This document shows, piece after piece, positions 16,323 to 24,870 of a stretch of DNA of 64,000 bases; the first letter of the stretch is position 1, and each line of letters begins with the position of its first letter. Source of the DNA: Butyrivibrio sp. (GTDB lineage Bacteria > Bacillota > Clostridia > Lachnospirales > Lachnospiraceae); contig JAMPEU010000008.1 in the NCBI GenBank assembly GCA_023664865.1, forward strand, positions 1 to 64,000. Reading direction: 5' to 3'. Position numbers and translations under genes: made by a program. A model generated the notes under the pieces. That model had not been told where the DNA came from. It made no database searches and was given only the letters and a program-made list of their open reading frames with translations.

Positions 16323-17249
16323 ATGTCCAATCTTAAAGACAAATCTTCCGCTCCTGCGGAAATGGAAAAAAAACAAACTTCAAAAAGAAAAAACGTTGAC
16401 TGGCACAAAGCGATTTCATCTGCTATCCAGATTGATCTCCGTGATTATCGCCATGTGCTGGAGTTTGAAACCGAATACATACTGAAGGACGGCAATTACA
16501 GGATTGACCTGCTCCTTGTCAAAAAAACCGCAGACGCGGCAATCCAAAAAAATATTGCCAAAATATTCAGCACCTTTAACATCTTTGAAATCAAAGGGCT
16601 GGGTTCTTCATTAAATACCGACTGCTATTACAAAACCATCGGCTACGCCGGATTCCTGATAGAGCAGCAGGGTGAAACCAACGAGTTCCTCAATAGCGAT
16701 ATCAGTCTTTCATTTCCCTGTATGCATTACCCCAGAGGGCTTGTTAAGCATTTAACAAAAGACAGAAAATTAACCATTGAAAAATCCGCCCCAGGGGTGT
16801 ATCATATCAATAAAGAAATTTTTAATGCACAGATTATCGTTATCCGTGAGCTTTCTCCTGACGACAGCCTGTATCTGCACTGCCTGACGGACAAGCTTAC
16901 GGATACAGAGCTTATTAAAAGGCTTGCAGAAGACTATCAAGCCCACCATGAGCAGAATCCAGTTATCTACACGCAGTATCTGAGCCAGTTAATCATAGCA
17001 AACAGCACAGAGAAAGGAGGCAATCCCATGGTTTGTGAGGAACTTTTTAACTTATTTGGCACAAGCTCCGAAGAAGTCACTGAAAAGGCAAGGAAAGAGG
17101 CTACAAAAGAAGCAGCAGCAAAGGCAGAGGCGTATTATCAGCCGAAGATTGATGAGCTGTCATCGGCTAATAATGCCCTATCTTCAAAGATAAATTATCT
17201 GCAGAACCTCTTAACGCAGCATAACATTCCATTCAGTTATGAGTCATAA
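16323..17249 (+). CDS. Rpn-like PD-(D/E)XK nuclease, copy 2
   Basis: A 308-residue protein; AAAGG lies eight bases before the ATG. After a basic, disordered head (residues 1-30) comes the conserved SSAIQIDLRDYRHVLEF domain with a plausible PD-(D/E)XK active site: D62 in YRIDLLLVK and E89-x-K91 in FEIKG. The C-terminal about 75 residues are a charged coiled coil with its own internal start (17028). From roughly residue 150 onward it is nearly identical to copy 1 at DNA level. I infer a recombination-promoting or anti-phage nuclease related to Rpn, with low certainty as to the exact family. Confidence 0.75.
   Translation: MSNLKDKSSAPAEMEKKQTSKRKNVDWHKAISSAIQIDLRDYRHVLEFETEYILKDGNYRIDLLLVKKTADAAIQKNIAKIFSTFNIFEIKGLGSSLNTDCYYKTIGYAGFLIEQQGETNEFLNSDISLSFPCMHYPRGLVKHLTKDRKLTIEKSAPGVYHINKEIFNAQIIVIRELSPDDSLYLHCLTDKLTDTELIKRLAEDYQAHHEQNPVIYTQYLSQLIIANSTEKGGNPMVCEELFNLFGTSSEEVTEKARKEATKEAAAKAEAYYQPKIDELSSANNALSSKINYLQNLLTQHNIPFSYES
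17028..17249 (+). CDS. Nested in-frame C-terminal protein (candidate antitoxin), copy 2
   Basis: The same AAAGGAGG, seven-base spacer and ATG as in copy 1 lie in frame inside the copy 2 gene, giving a 73-residue coiled-coil protein (MVCEELFNLFG...). Here the surrounding nuclease domain looks intact, so this would be the cognate inhibitor in the intragenic-antitoxin model. Expression is inferred from the ribosome site. Confidence 0.55.
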   Translation: MVCEELFNLFGTSSEEVTEKARKEATKEAAAKAEAYYQPKIDELSSANNALSSKINYLQNLLTQHNIPFSYES

Positions 17250-17260
17250 GGGCATTTTAT

Positions 17261-17287
17261 GAGCCGCTCCTATGGGGGGCGGCTTTG
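17261..17287 (+). terminator. Rho-independent terminator
   Basis: GAGCCGCTCC (17261-17270) pairs with the GGGGGCGGCTT arm that ends near 17285, followed by TGTTATTT. Counterpart of the hairpin after copy 1. Confidence 0.75.
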
Positions 17288-17434
17288 TTATTTATTCATC
17301 GTTCATATAATACTTCAATTCATTCCCGCTATATTCTGAAAAGAATAAATCATTAAGAAACAGTCCTTCCTGATTGTAAAAATATTTCACCTCTAATATA
17401 CAAAAATCATTTTCTCTATATTTTTATCTCCGTT

Positions 17435-18067
17435 TTAAGGTGATTTTTTGAGAAAATTCTCTTTGTACATTGCGTCCAGCATATCTGAATAAAGCTTTTC
17501 AATTTCGTGTCCGCTTATACGCTCTTTGCCCTCTTGCAGTTGATATTTGAAAACCCAATTTACGATGAATCTAAATTCTGCAGAGTCTTTAACCATTTTG
17601 ATAAAATCCTTACTGTCAAACTTATTTTTTATGATATATTTACCGCTTTCTTTATCATAAAATTCTTCCGTCTGCTCCGTAATCACATGGGTTTCTACGC
17701 CTATTTTTTTAAGGATTTCTACAAACATATCATATCCTATCGGAGATATAAGATAAACATCTGCCGGTGCGTTTTTCCCATGTTTTCCTTTATCTCCCGG
17801 AAGACATCTGACTTTCAGCTTATCATATCTCGAACAACTGATATTAACCCCAATATATCTATTTTTTCTCTCATTGATTTGAAAAGCATTTCTAAGAAAA
17901 TCTTCTTCAACCACCGTATCTAACCGGGCATACCGCAGATTATCTCCAAGATTTTTAATTACAAGATATACCCAGTCATCACGGTCTTCATGGATGCGAA
18001 TATATCTCTTTTCACCATTTCCTGCCATCTTTAAAAGAATATTACATATGGGTGGAAATACATACAA
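17435..18067 (-). CDS. Unknown protein, last gene of HD-GHKL/PRTase operon
   Basis: A 210-residue soluble protein without a recognised domain. It starts with beta-rich sequence (KRYIRIHEDRDDWVYLVI) and ends helical (ISGHEIEKLYSDMLDAMY). The frame overlaps the end of the HD-GHKL gene by 26 bases if it starts at 18067 (AAAGAGA upstream); an ATG at 18028 with a weaker site is possible. The tight overlap shows it belongs to the operon. It could be an effector, adaptor or regulator; the sequence does not decide. Confidence 0.7.
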   Translation of the reverse strand: MYVFPPICNILLKMAGNGEKRYIRIHEDRDDWVYLVIKNLGDNLRYARLDTVVEEDFLRNAFQINERKNRYIGVNISCSRYDKLKVRCLPGDKGKHGKNAPADVYLISPIGYDMFVEILKKIGVETHVITEQTEEFYDKESGKYIIKNKFDSKDFIKMVKDSAEFRFIVNWVFKYQLQEGKERISGHEIEKLYSDMLDAMYKENFLKKSP

Positions 18068-20816
18068 TTCTGTTCTCTTTTCGCCTGTCAGGAATAAAAA
18101 TATCTGCTAACTTACTTAAAACCGTCGGTGTATCTATCCATGTTTCTTCTATTGCTCCGTTTATGATACGCTTCATCAATATCTTTTCAGGATTATATAT
18201 CTTTTTATATTTCCAGTTTACAATTAAGCTATTTACTGCTGTCTGTTGTCTTAAAACAATTGCCATCAACGTAAACTCCAACATAGGCATTTGTTCATTT
18301 TCTCTCATAACTATTTTGAATTTATTTGATAAATCAGACAGAAAACTAGTAACGTAAGCCATAATTTCAATATAAACTTTCAGATAGTCCTCTATCTTTT
18401 TATCTATGCCAAATGAATGCATGAACTCATCTCTGTGAACCGATAATACATTCTCTATTTCTCCGTTCATAATATCAATACAAACTGAAAGAAACTCTGG
18501 GATTCCCATTCCTGTTTCAGGTAAAGGTTGCTTTGCCACACGTACATTCTTATAACAAATAGGATTCAACTCCTGCAATTCTTTCTGGTTTAAATCCTCA
18601 AACGGCTCCGGCCAACACCTAATACATATTTGTGTATTTTCTTTTAAATCCCACATCCTAGCAGTCATATCCTCTGTCATGGTATATAAATAACGTTCTT
18701 CGCCCATTTCTTTCTTTATTAGAAATTCAGATTTTTCATCATACCCAAAGCCCTCACTTAAAGAAGCAAATTGACTGCTGTAAACTGACATTTCACGCTT
18801 CGCTGATAACTCACCATCCTTCTTTTCGTCAATATAAGTTTTTATCGGAAATAGTGTATCCGGAATAGTTTTTCTTATATAACAGTCTAAAAATCCGCAT
18901 ATGTATTCCTCATTCGCCGTTTTTAAAAATCTGTCATCTGGTTTCTGGTAACCAAATCTAAAAGAAATTTCATCATGCCTTGTATTATTTTTATTAATTT
19001 TCCTTATATCCAGTTCCCGAAACTCTTTTATAAAATCATACAGATCCTGAAGTTTTATGGTAAACAAAATCTTTGTTCCTGTTATGGAATCTTTAGATTT
19101 ATCCCTTTGCTTAGTAACACTTCCCCCTTTTTTAGGAGAGAATAAGTGTACCTCATATCCCTCTGCTTCCTTCTCTGATTTTGAATAAATTATTACCTCA
19201 TCCGTAAGCATGAACGCAGACTGTAAACCTATCCCAAATCCTCCTGTTGGTTTAAGCCAATCTGGCATTTCTTTAATTGCCTCGCAATAAATACTACGCT
19301 GTCTCCAGCTTTTTCCTACTACAGAAAGTCCATCAACACATTCCTTTTCCATTCCAATTCCCTTATCTTGAATCCGTATTGTAACCATCTGTTCTACGAT
19401 ATTCAATGATACGCCGATTTCAATCGTCTTATCTTCAAATGCGCGTTTTTCAATATCATAAGGAGAAACCTTTTTCACCATATTTACACGTTTGGGGATT
19501 ATTTTTTTACGGCTCAGTTCAATCCACATCTGCATCTTACTGGCATCTAACGCATTCTGCAGATATTCTCTCAGGCAGTCAATTCTTGAACTATATATAT
19601 TATTTCCCATCATCAGGTTTATCAGGCGGTTCTTATCAATCTTATAGTCTTCGCTCTGTATTGTTGAAAAATCTGTACCATTATAATCAATTTCCAGTTT
19701 ACTTCTTTGCATCAGGCAGCCTCTAAGTTCCTTAGGGACAATTCTATTCCAGTCACAAATTAAATTATCCACTTCAGCTTTCAGCAAATAAAACCATGCT
19801 CCGGCCTGACGGCACACTTCCTCGTCATTCGACTCTATCTTCGCCTCAATCCTTTTGGGAGTAATATCAAAATGCGTCAGTGCTTTATGCTTATCAAAAT
19901 GAAGTTGGCTAGAATGAGGAAGCTTTCCGAAATGGTTCATTGCATACGCGTCAAACCGATTATTATCCATATCAAGTAAATCACCAAGCCGTAAAAGAGC
20001 GGCGATAAACTGCGGATGCATGCTCTCCGTATCAAATCCTATTTCTTTATAATGAAGGATGGTAAAAATATCTTGAAAGTTTTGCCCATGCAGATATGCT
20101 GTCTCCGATACAATCTTATAGAGCCGATCCGATATCACTCTCGTGACAAATAATTCATTATCTCGTTTCAATAATTCTCGTATTCTATTTCTGCTCCTAT
20201 CTGCATGTTTTTTCCTAATATAATCAGCCGTAAGAAGTTCCACACACTTATACAATTTTGTCGGCCAGCCATTCCAAAAATTCCCTGAATTTATATTCTC
20301 TATCCCATTTGCATATAATTTACCATTAAGCAGATTATTAATCTCCCGATAGCAGGATGCCGCTTCTTTTAAATCTTCATCTTTACCATCTCTTATTTTA
20401 TCAATATATATTTGAAATTCCTTATCATTTGTCCACAATTCCAGTAATTCTTTATGAGAAACCGCCATTCCTATGTCATGGGAATAGGCGCTTTCCAAAA
20501 GCCCCCATAAGTTCGAAGCCGACAGTAATTCCACCCTCTTCTTTCCAATCGCCATATCAATTGCGTTCAAAATATTAATAGAGTGACTTTCATCATGTTT
20601 GCTGTAATGTTGAAAATCAAAAATTATAGTTTTGGTATAAGAACGGTATGTTTCCTTTCTCATTCTCCACTCATTTAATATTTTATCTCCCTGACTGAGT
20701 TCGGCACACTTTTGTTCAAAGCAAAATTCTATAAAAGTATCAGCCTGAGTATCAGAATCTGCTGGTCGCATATAGCAATTATTATTTCCTACCCTTTTCC
20801 ATGTATGTATTTTCAT
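18042..20816 (-). CDS. HD domain - GHKL (Hsp90-like) ATPase fusion protein
   Basis: A 924-residue protein, the core of a four-gene operon. Residues about 60-300 are an HD phosphohydrolase-like domain: FQHYSKHDESHS (68-79) supplies the first His, AYSHDIGM (110-117) the His-Asp pair, and LLRLGDLLDMDNNRFD (about 274-289) a late conserved segment. Residues about 395-560 form a GHKL/Hsp90-type ATP-binding fold: N-box REYLQNALDA (416-425; E417, N421), G1 box IQDKGIGM (482-489) and G2 box TGGFGIGLQSAF (524-535). The rest is a long helical region. HD domains of this type fused to Hsp90-like ATPases are, from memory, catalogued among prokaryotic conflict proteins (HD-CE). Ligand and target are unknown; nucleotide or phosphoester hydrolysis controlled by ATP binding is inferred. 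Confidence 0.82.
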   Translation of the reverse strand: MKIHTWKRVGNNNCYMRPADSDTQADTFIEFCFEQKCAELSQGDKILNEWRMRKETYRSYTKTIIFDFQHYSKHDESHSINILNAIDMAIGKKRVELLSASNLWGLLESAYSHDIGMAVSHKELLELWTNDKEFQIYIDKIRDGKDEDLKEAASCYREINNLLNGKLYANGIENINSGNFWNGWPTKLYKCVELLTADYIRKKHADRSRNRIRELLKRDNELFVTRVISDRLYKIVSETAYLHGQNFQDIFTILHYKEIGFDTESMHPQFIAALLRLGDLLDMDNNRFDAYAMNHFGKLPHSSQLHFDKHKALTHFDITPKRIEAKIESNDEEVCRQAGAWFYLLKAEVDNLICDWNRIVPKELRGCLMQRSKLEIDYNGTDFSTIQSEDYKIDKNRLINLMMGNNIYSSRIDCLREYLQNALDASKMQMWIELSRKKIIPKRVNMVKKVSPYDIEKRAFEDKTIEIGVSLNIVEQMVTIRIQDKGIGMEKECVDGLSVVGKSWRQRSIYCEAIKEMPDWLKPTGGFGIGLQSAFMLTDEVIIYSKSEKEAEGYEVHLFSPKKGGSVTKQRDKSKDSITGTKILFTIKLQDLYDFIKEFRELDIRKINKNNTRHDEISFRFGYQKPDDRFLKTANEEYICGFLDCYIRKTIPDTLFPIKTYIDEKKDGELSAKREMSVYSSQFASLSEGFGYDEKSEFLIKKEMGEERYLYTMTEDMTARMWDLKENTQICIRCWPEPFEDLNQKELQELNPICYKNVRVAKQPLPETGMGIPEFLSVCIDIMNGEIENVLSVHRDEFMHSFGIDKKIEDYLKVYIEIMAYVTSFLSDLSNKFKIVMRENEQMPMLEFTLMAIVLRQQTAVNSLIVNWKYKKIYNPEKILMKRIINGAIEETWIDTPTVLSKLADIFIPDRRKENRIVCISTHM

Positions 20817-20897
20817 TCTAACTTACATTCCTTTCGCTAAGCTCAGATAGCATAGGCTATAAAGCAATTTTTCTTTCAACCTAATCCCATGTCTTGT

Positions 20898-21548
20898 CTA
20901 TATCCAGTCTGCATACAATTTCTGGACACTTTCTGTTACAACATTTTCAAGAAAGATAAACTTAATATGCTTATCGGAATATTCACCTATGTATAAATTA
21001 TTTAAGTACTCTTCCATCAAATTATCAAATATTTTAACCATCCAGTTCGCAATCTCCTGTGGAGTCTTTTTGTCTGTATCATATCTCTTTCCTATTCTTT
21101 CCTTCAAGTCAGCAACTGTAATCTCTTTATTTCCTAAATACTGATATTCCAGCACTGCAAAAAATATCTCTTCAAAGAAGTTTTTTTCTTCCTCATTAAA
21201 ATAATGCTGTTCAACCCACAAAATTTTAGCAAATTCATAAAAAAATGAATTCCCTTCAACTAGTGAAGGGAACCATCTTTTTATCCTAACTTCATTGCCG
21301 TCATTACAGACCTCTGTAAACTTATCTAATTCCTTTAAAATTTCGCTATATTCATATATAACGTTATCATCTGTATTTTCTTCTATTCCGCTACGATTTT
21401 CTAAATATATACATAAGCTTAACAGTATTTTTCTTATGCATCTGATCCTGTCTGCAGAAACGCATTTATTTTTCTCAGAGATTCTATAATAATGAACTAT
21501 AAACTCATTAATAAACTCTCCACATGTCTTTACTCGTATTGTTCCCAT
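20898..21548 (-). CDS. Unknown helical protein in HD-GHKL/PRTase operon
   Basis: A 216-residue, mainly helical acidic protein with many Phe, Tyr and Glu residues (FFYEFAKILWVEQHYFNEEEKNF). No domain recognised and no membrane segment. The ATG at 21548 has AAGGAG six bases upstream, and the frame overlaps the end of the PRTase-like gene by 19 bases, so the two are coupled. An 80-base gap separates it from the HD-GHKL gene. It may be an adaptor between the sensor and the ATPase; this is a guess from position. Confidence 0.7.
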   Translation of the reverse strand: MGTIRVKTCGEFINEFIVHYYRISEKNKCVSADRIRCIRKILLSLCIYLENRSGIEENTDDNVIYEYSEILKELDKFTEVCNDGNEVRIKRWFPSLVEGNSFFYEFAKILWVEQHYFNEEEKNFFEEIFFAVLEYQYLGNKEITVADLKERIGKRYDTDKKTPQEIANWMVKIFDNLMEEYLNNLYIGEYSDKHIKFIFLENVVTESVQKLYADWI

Positions 21549-23416
21549 TCCCTGCTCCTTCTCATGACATCCTCGCTGTTTTCTACCGCCCAGACGGCAT
21601 AATCATGTAATTCAGTTTCTTTCTCATTCAGTTGATCAAGAATAAACTCTTTTCCCAGAATGTGGAACTTAGCATCATCCTTCTTATCAACAAACCACTT
21701 TGCGTAACTGTCAAAATACTTCTCTTCAAAAGATCCTGCCAGCGCATTAATATCTTTTAAATGTTTTTTCATTTCATCAAGGAAACCCTCTATTTTCTGT
21801 TGATATTTTCCTTCGCCCAGAACAATGTAGAGCACTTCCGCACAGATATAGCAAAGCCTGCCACTGGATGGCAGTAACAACTTGGTGTTCTCTCCATGCC
21901 GAAACCCCCGCCATACAGTCTGCTCCATAACCTGTATATAATTACCAAAAGCACTGATCTCCAGCATCACAAGAATAATGCTTGTTACGGTCAAACCCAG
22001 CTCTGTGTATGAGGAAAATGAAAACTCTTCCGTCAACGCAGACTCTATGCCCCCGATGTCAAGCCCGCCCTCTCTATTCTCTTTTTCCGATGCCTCTAAC
22101 ACCTTCAGGTGAATGACCTCATAGACGTCCGTCATATTCGGTAGCATATTAGAATCGCTAAGAAAAATCTGCGTATGCCTTTTAAAGTTACCGCTATCGC
22201 ATAATGCCTTAACTCTTTCAATTGGATCAATCTCATCCATCGCCTTAATAAAAAACTGTTCTGAATTATACGCCATAATATTTTTATCATAGCCAGTGTC
22301 CGTAAAGCCAAGTCCTGCAAGATATTCCTTGAATTTCTCGCCCGCATATAAGCTTAAAATATAAATAACTGAACGCATTGCCGCCGTCCACAAAAACATA
22401 TTTTCAGATTCATCCGGATCGCTATTCAATTTATTAAGCAGAGCGTCACCATATTCTGTTCCCTGCATAAGTAGTTCAAATGCTTGTTTAGTCTCAGTCT
22501 TATCCATTGATCTTACAATGGCAAACGGCGTAAATATAACCTGATAATTTCCATCCTTATCAATATTGTACTTACATTTAACTACCATATTCTGTAAAAA
22601 AGCGTCTTTTAGCTTAAGCACAAAATCATCCGTATAATAAAAATAATTACACTGGATAATCTCTTTCAGACCACCTGTAACGCGATATAACTGCTCTTCC
22701 GATTCATTCCCACCATATTCATTCTGAATATACTGCCAGTTCAAATCCCCTTCTGTCAGCTGGCGGAACTGCTGCTTACTCATAATAAAATTATCTTTTA
22801 AAACAGAGCCAGCTGCTTTATTTATCATCATCGGAAGGTTTATTACCATCGGGCAAAGTACCTGCTGGAAAAATTCTGTTTCCGCCAGACAGAACCTTGA
22901 TATCTTATCTTGAGACATAACACGATAACATTTCACCGCAGAGAGGAATTCTTCATATACATTCTCTGCCTCAATTTTCGGATCATTAAATACCGTTCTG
23001 CATATATCAAGCATTTCTTCTTTAACCGTATCCCTTGGAAACGATGTACTCATAGCATATACACACGGTACAATTTCCAACGCCTTTTGCCGTTTTAATA
23101 TGCAGTAATACCGGAACATACTGTAGCCGTTAGAAATCGTGTCGTCTACCAAGCATATCTTTTTCCCTTCAATAAAGCCGTGATCCAAAGCCATCATTAA
23201 ATATCTGTCCGTGTATTCCCTGTCACCACCATTTACGCCGGAATTTACGATACATTCTTTAATAATGTCATATATCCAGAATCCCTTCCTCGTTATGAGA
23301 ATCAAAATGTCCCATACTCCTTCGTTCTGTTTCGCCCTCAAATCTGCATAAAACTGGTTAAGTTTGCTCATTTGAGGGCTATGCAGGAAACTTGATATGC
23401 TTTTTTCAATATTCAT
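21530..23416 (-). CDS. Phosphoribosyltransferase-fold protein of conflict-system type
   Basis: A 628-residue protein with an N-terminal type I phosphoribosyltransferase-like domain. The PRPP-binding loop is KICLVDDTISNGYSM (86-100), with the paired Asp residues (D91, D92) and the small-residue turn of the family; ITRKGFW at 41-47 lies where the pyrophosphate loop is expected. The C-terminal about 400 residues are helical and unassigned. PRTase domains with long extra regions next to HD/Hsp90-like proteins occur in conflict islands (I recall the name PRTase-CE), where they may modify or cleave nucleotides. The ATG at 23416 (MNIEKSI) is chosen; the frame opens at a TTG at 23437. GGGAGG is 13 bases away, so the start is slightly uncertain. 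Confidence 0.78.
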   Translation of the reverse strand: MNIEKSISSFLHSPQMSKLNQFYADLRAKQNEGVWDILILITRKGFWIYDIIKECIVNSGVNGGDREYTDRYLMMALDHGFIEGKKICLVDDTISNGYSMFRYYCILKRQKALEIVPCVYAMSTSFPRDTVKEEMLDICRTVFNDPKIEAENVYEEFLSAVKCYRVMSQDKISRFCLAETEFFQQVLCPMVINLPMMINKAAGSVLKDNFIMSKQQFRQLTEGDLNWQYIQNEYGGNESEEQLYRVTGGLKEIIQCNYFYYTDDFVLKLKDAFLQNMVVKCKYNIDKDGNYQVIFTPFAIVRSMDKTETKQAFELLMQGTEYGDALLNKLNSDPDESENMFLWTAAMRSVIYILSLYAGEKFKEYLAGLGFTDTGYDKNIMAYNSEQFFIKAMDEIDPIERVKALCDSGNFKRHTQIFLSDSNMLPNMTDVYEVIHLKVLEASEKENREGGLDIGGIESALTEEFSFSSYTELGLTVTSIILVMLEISAFGNYIQVMEQTVWRGFRHGENTKLLLPSSGRLCYICAEVLYIVLGEGKYQQKIEGFLDEMKKHLKDINALAGSFEEKYFDSYAKWFVDKKDDAKFHILGKEFILDQLNEKETELHDYAVWAVENSEDVMRRSREWEQYE

Positions 23417-23469
23417 TTCTTTCCATTGTCCTCCCAAATCTAATTTAAAATAAAAAAATGCCCTATAAT

Positions 23470-23493
23470 ATTATAGTAGCATTCATGTATGCT
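23470..23493 (-). promoter_or_regulatory. Possible promoter/operator of the HD-GHKL/PRTase operon
   Basis: On the minus strand a TATAAT (complement at 23470-23475) lies 55 bases before the PRTase-like start. The would-be spacer and -35 area is filled by the near-palindrome AGCATTCATGTATGCT (23478-23493), and no good -35 is present. This suggests a regulated promoter, with the adjacent XRE protein the obvious candidate. Inference only. Confidence 0.35.
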
Positions 23494-23617
23494 CCCTACG
23501 CTATTTTCTTTAATAAATTCGTGCTTTTTTTTGTAATTCCCTTTTTGACAAAACTATGCTTTCTTTCGCAATATGTTTTTTAATAAATTAATACATTTTT
23601 TGTAATGCATTTTAATT

Positions 23618-23956
23618 TCATGGATATTTCAGCAGAACATCCAATATTTCCGCCAATATCCTATAATTTTTAGGCGAAAACGCCCTTATCTTTTCATCAA
23701 TTAAAATATCGCCAAGCACAACTTTACTATTCTCTTCAATTTCTATTCCAGCAAAAAAACTAGAGAGCAATATCTGCAGTCTTTTACAAAGCATAAACTG
23801 TGCATACAAAATAGGTGTTGTATCTCCCCTTAAAATGCTGTAAAGATTAGATGTGCTGACAGATGCTGCCTCCGCCAGTTCTGATGTCTTCATATTGCTG
23901 TTTTTAATCAACTGCGACAGCCGCTTTGCTATCTGTTTGTTGATTTCATCTTGCAT
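23618..23956 (-). CDS. XRE-family HTH regulator, full-length copy
   Basis: A 112-residue DNA-binding protein. The HTH covers about residues 20-60 (MKTSELAEAASVSTSNLYSIL, recognition helix around STSNLYS), followed by a small C-terminal domain. GGAGCGATTACC precedes the ATG. It lies 200 bases upstream of the PRTase-like gene on the same strand and probably controls that operon. A second copy with the HTH deleted is at 13126-13317. Confidence 0.85.
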   Translation of the reverse strand: MQDEINKQIAKRLSQLIKNSNMKTSELAEAASVSTSNLYSILRGDTTPILYAQFMLCKRLQILLSSFFAGIEIEENSKVVLGDILIDEKIRAFSPKNYRILAEILDVLLKYP

Positions 23957-24006
23957 GGTAATCGCTCCTTTTCATCTGGTTTGCGCTATGTTTTACTACT
24001 ATTACA

Positions 24007-24765
24007 TTACTCTTTCGAACATATAAAAATACAATCCTCAACCGGTTTATGAGATAAAAAGACAATCTGCTTAATCAGCTTCATCGGATATACCGGTCCT
24101 TTCTCAAATGCAGTGATATTCAGTTCGCTGCTGCCGATTAGTTTATGCCACATTTTCTCTGATTGAAAGCATACTCCACTCCCCGCAGACTTAGCCCCGA
24201 ATTTCTTGAATAGCTTTATTAATAATTCATTTTTCTGCGAAGTGCAATGGTATATCATCCAGCTTGGAAATTTATCCATCACAATGCCATCATAGAAAAA
24301 ATCTAATATACATAATTTTCCATTCTTTGACAGTTGATTAGCTAATTTATTCATACACTTATTCAGCATGGCTAAAGTTTCCTTATAAGTTCCCGTAACA
24401 AAATGATGAAACACTTTATTACAAAAAATTAGATCAAACTTCTGTTCTTTAAAATATGTATCAACATGCTCGACACTGCCTTCACAGAATATAATCCCAC
24501 TATCAGGATTATCCCAAGTGGAGTAACGCATGGTATCTAACACATATGCCGTCACTTCATAACCTTTTTCTTTCATTTCATCATGTACAGCTTTTGTAAA
24601 GTAACCACTGCCCCCCCCAACATCAAGAATTGCAAGCTCCCTGTCGGATGTATCCACTCTTAAAAGATTAATATATCTTTTCAAAATTATTTCAGAGTTT
24701 TTCATGTCAACATTTTCGTAATCATCTCTTTGACTGCTATTAATTGTTACAATATTATTCTTCAT
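24007..24765 (-). CDS. Class I SAM-dependent methyltransferase with G8 tract in motif I
   Basis: A 252-residue methyltransferase. Motif I is LAILDVGGGSGYF, motif II lies near TAYVLD, and FDLIFCNKVFHHF is the motif IV/post region. The last gene on the flippase side of the polysaccharide cluster, it may methylate a sugar, a lipid carrier or a small molecule. Eight G encode the glycines of motif I (complement 24611-24618), currently in frame; a one-base slip would destroy the cofactor site and truncate the protein early. AAGGAG precedes the ATG. Confidence 0.85.
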   Translation of the reverse strand: MKNNIVTINSSQRDDYENVDMKNSEIILKRYINLLRVDTSDRELAILDVGGGSGYFTKAVHDEMKEKGYEVTAYVLDTMRYSTWDNPDSGIIFCEGSVEHVDTYFKEQKFDLIFCNKVFHHFVTGTYKETLAMLNKCMNKLANQLSKNGKLCILDFFYDGIVMDKFPSWMIYHCTSQKNELLIKLFKKFGAKSAGSGVCFQSEKMWHKLIGSSELNITAFEKGPVYPMKLIKQIVFLSHKPVEDCIFICSKE

Positions 24766-24870
24766 TTTGGCATCTCCTTCTTAATCTTAAAAACTTTATT
24801 CAATTGCCAGTTTACTATCTTTTGAAATATATATAGTGTAATGTGATATGTTCATTTATATGTGGATATT

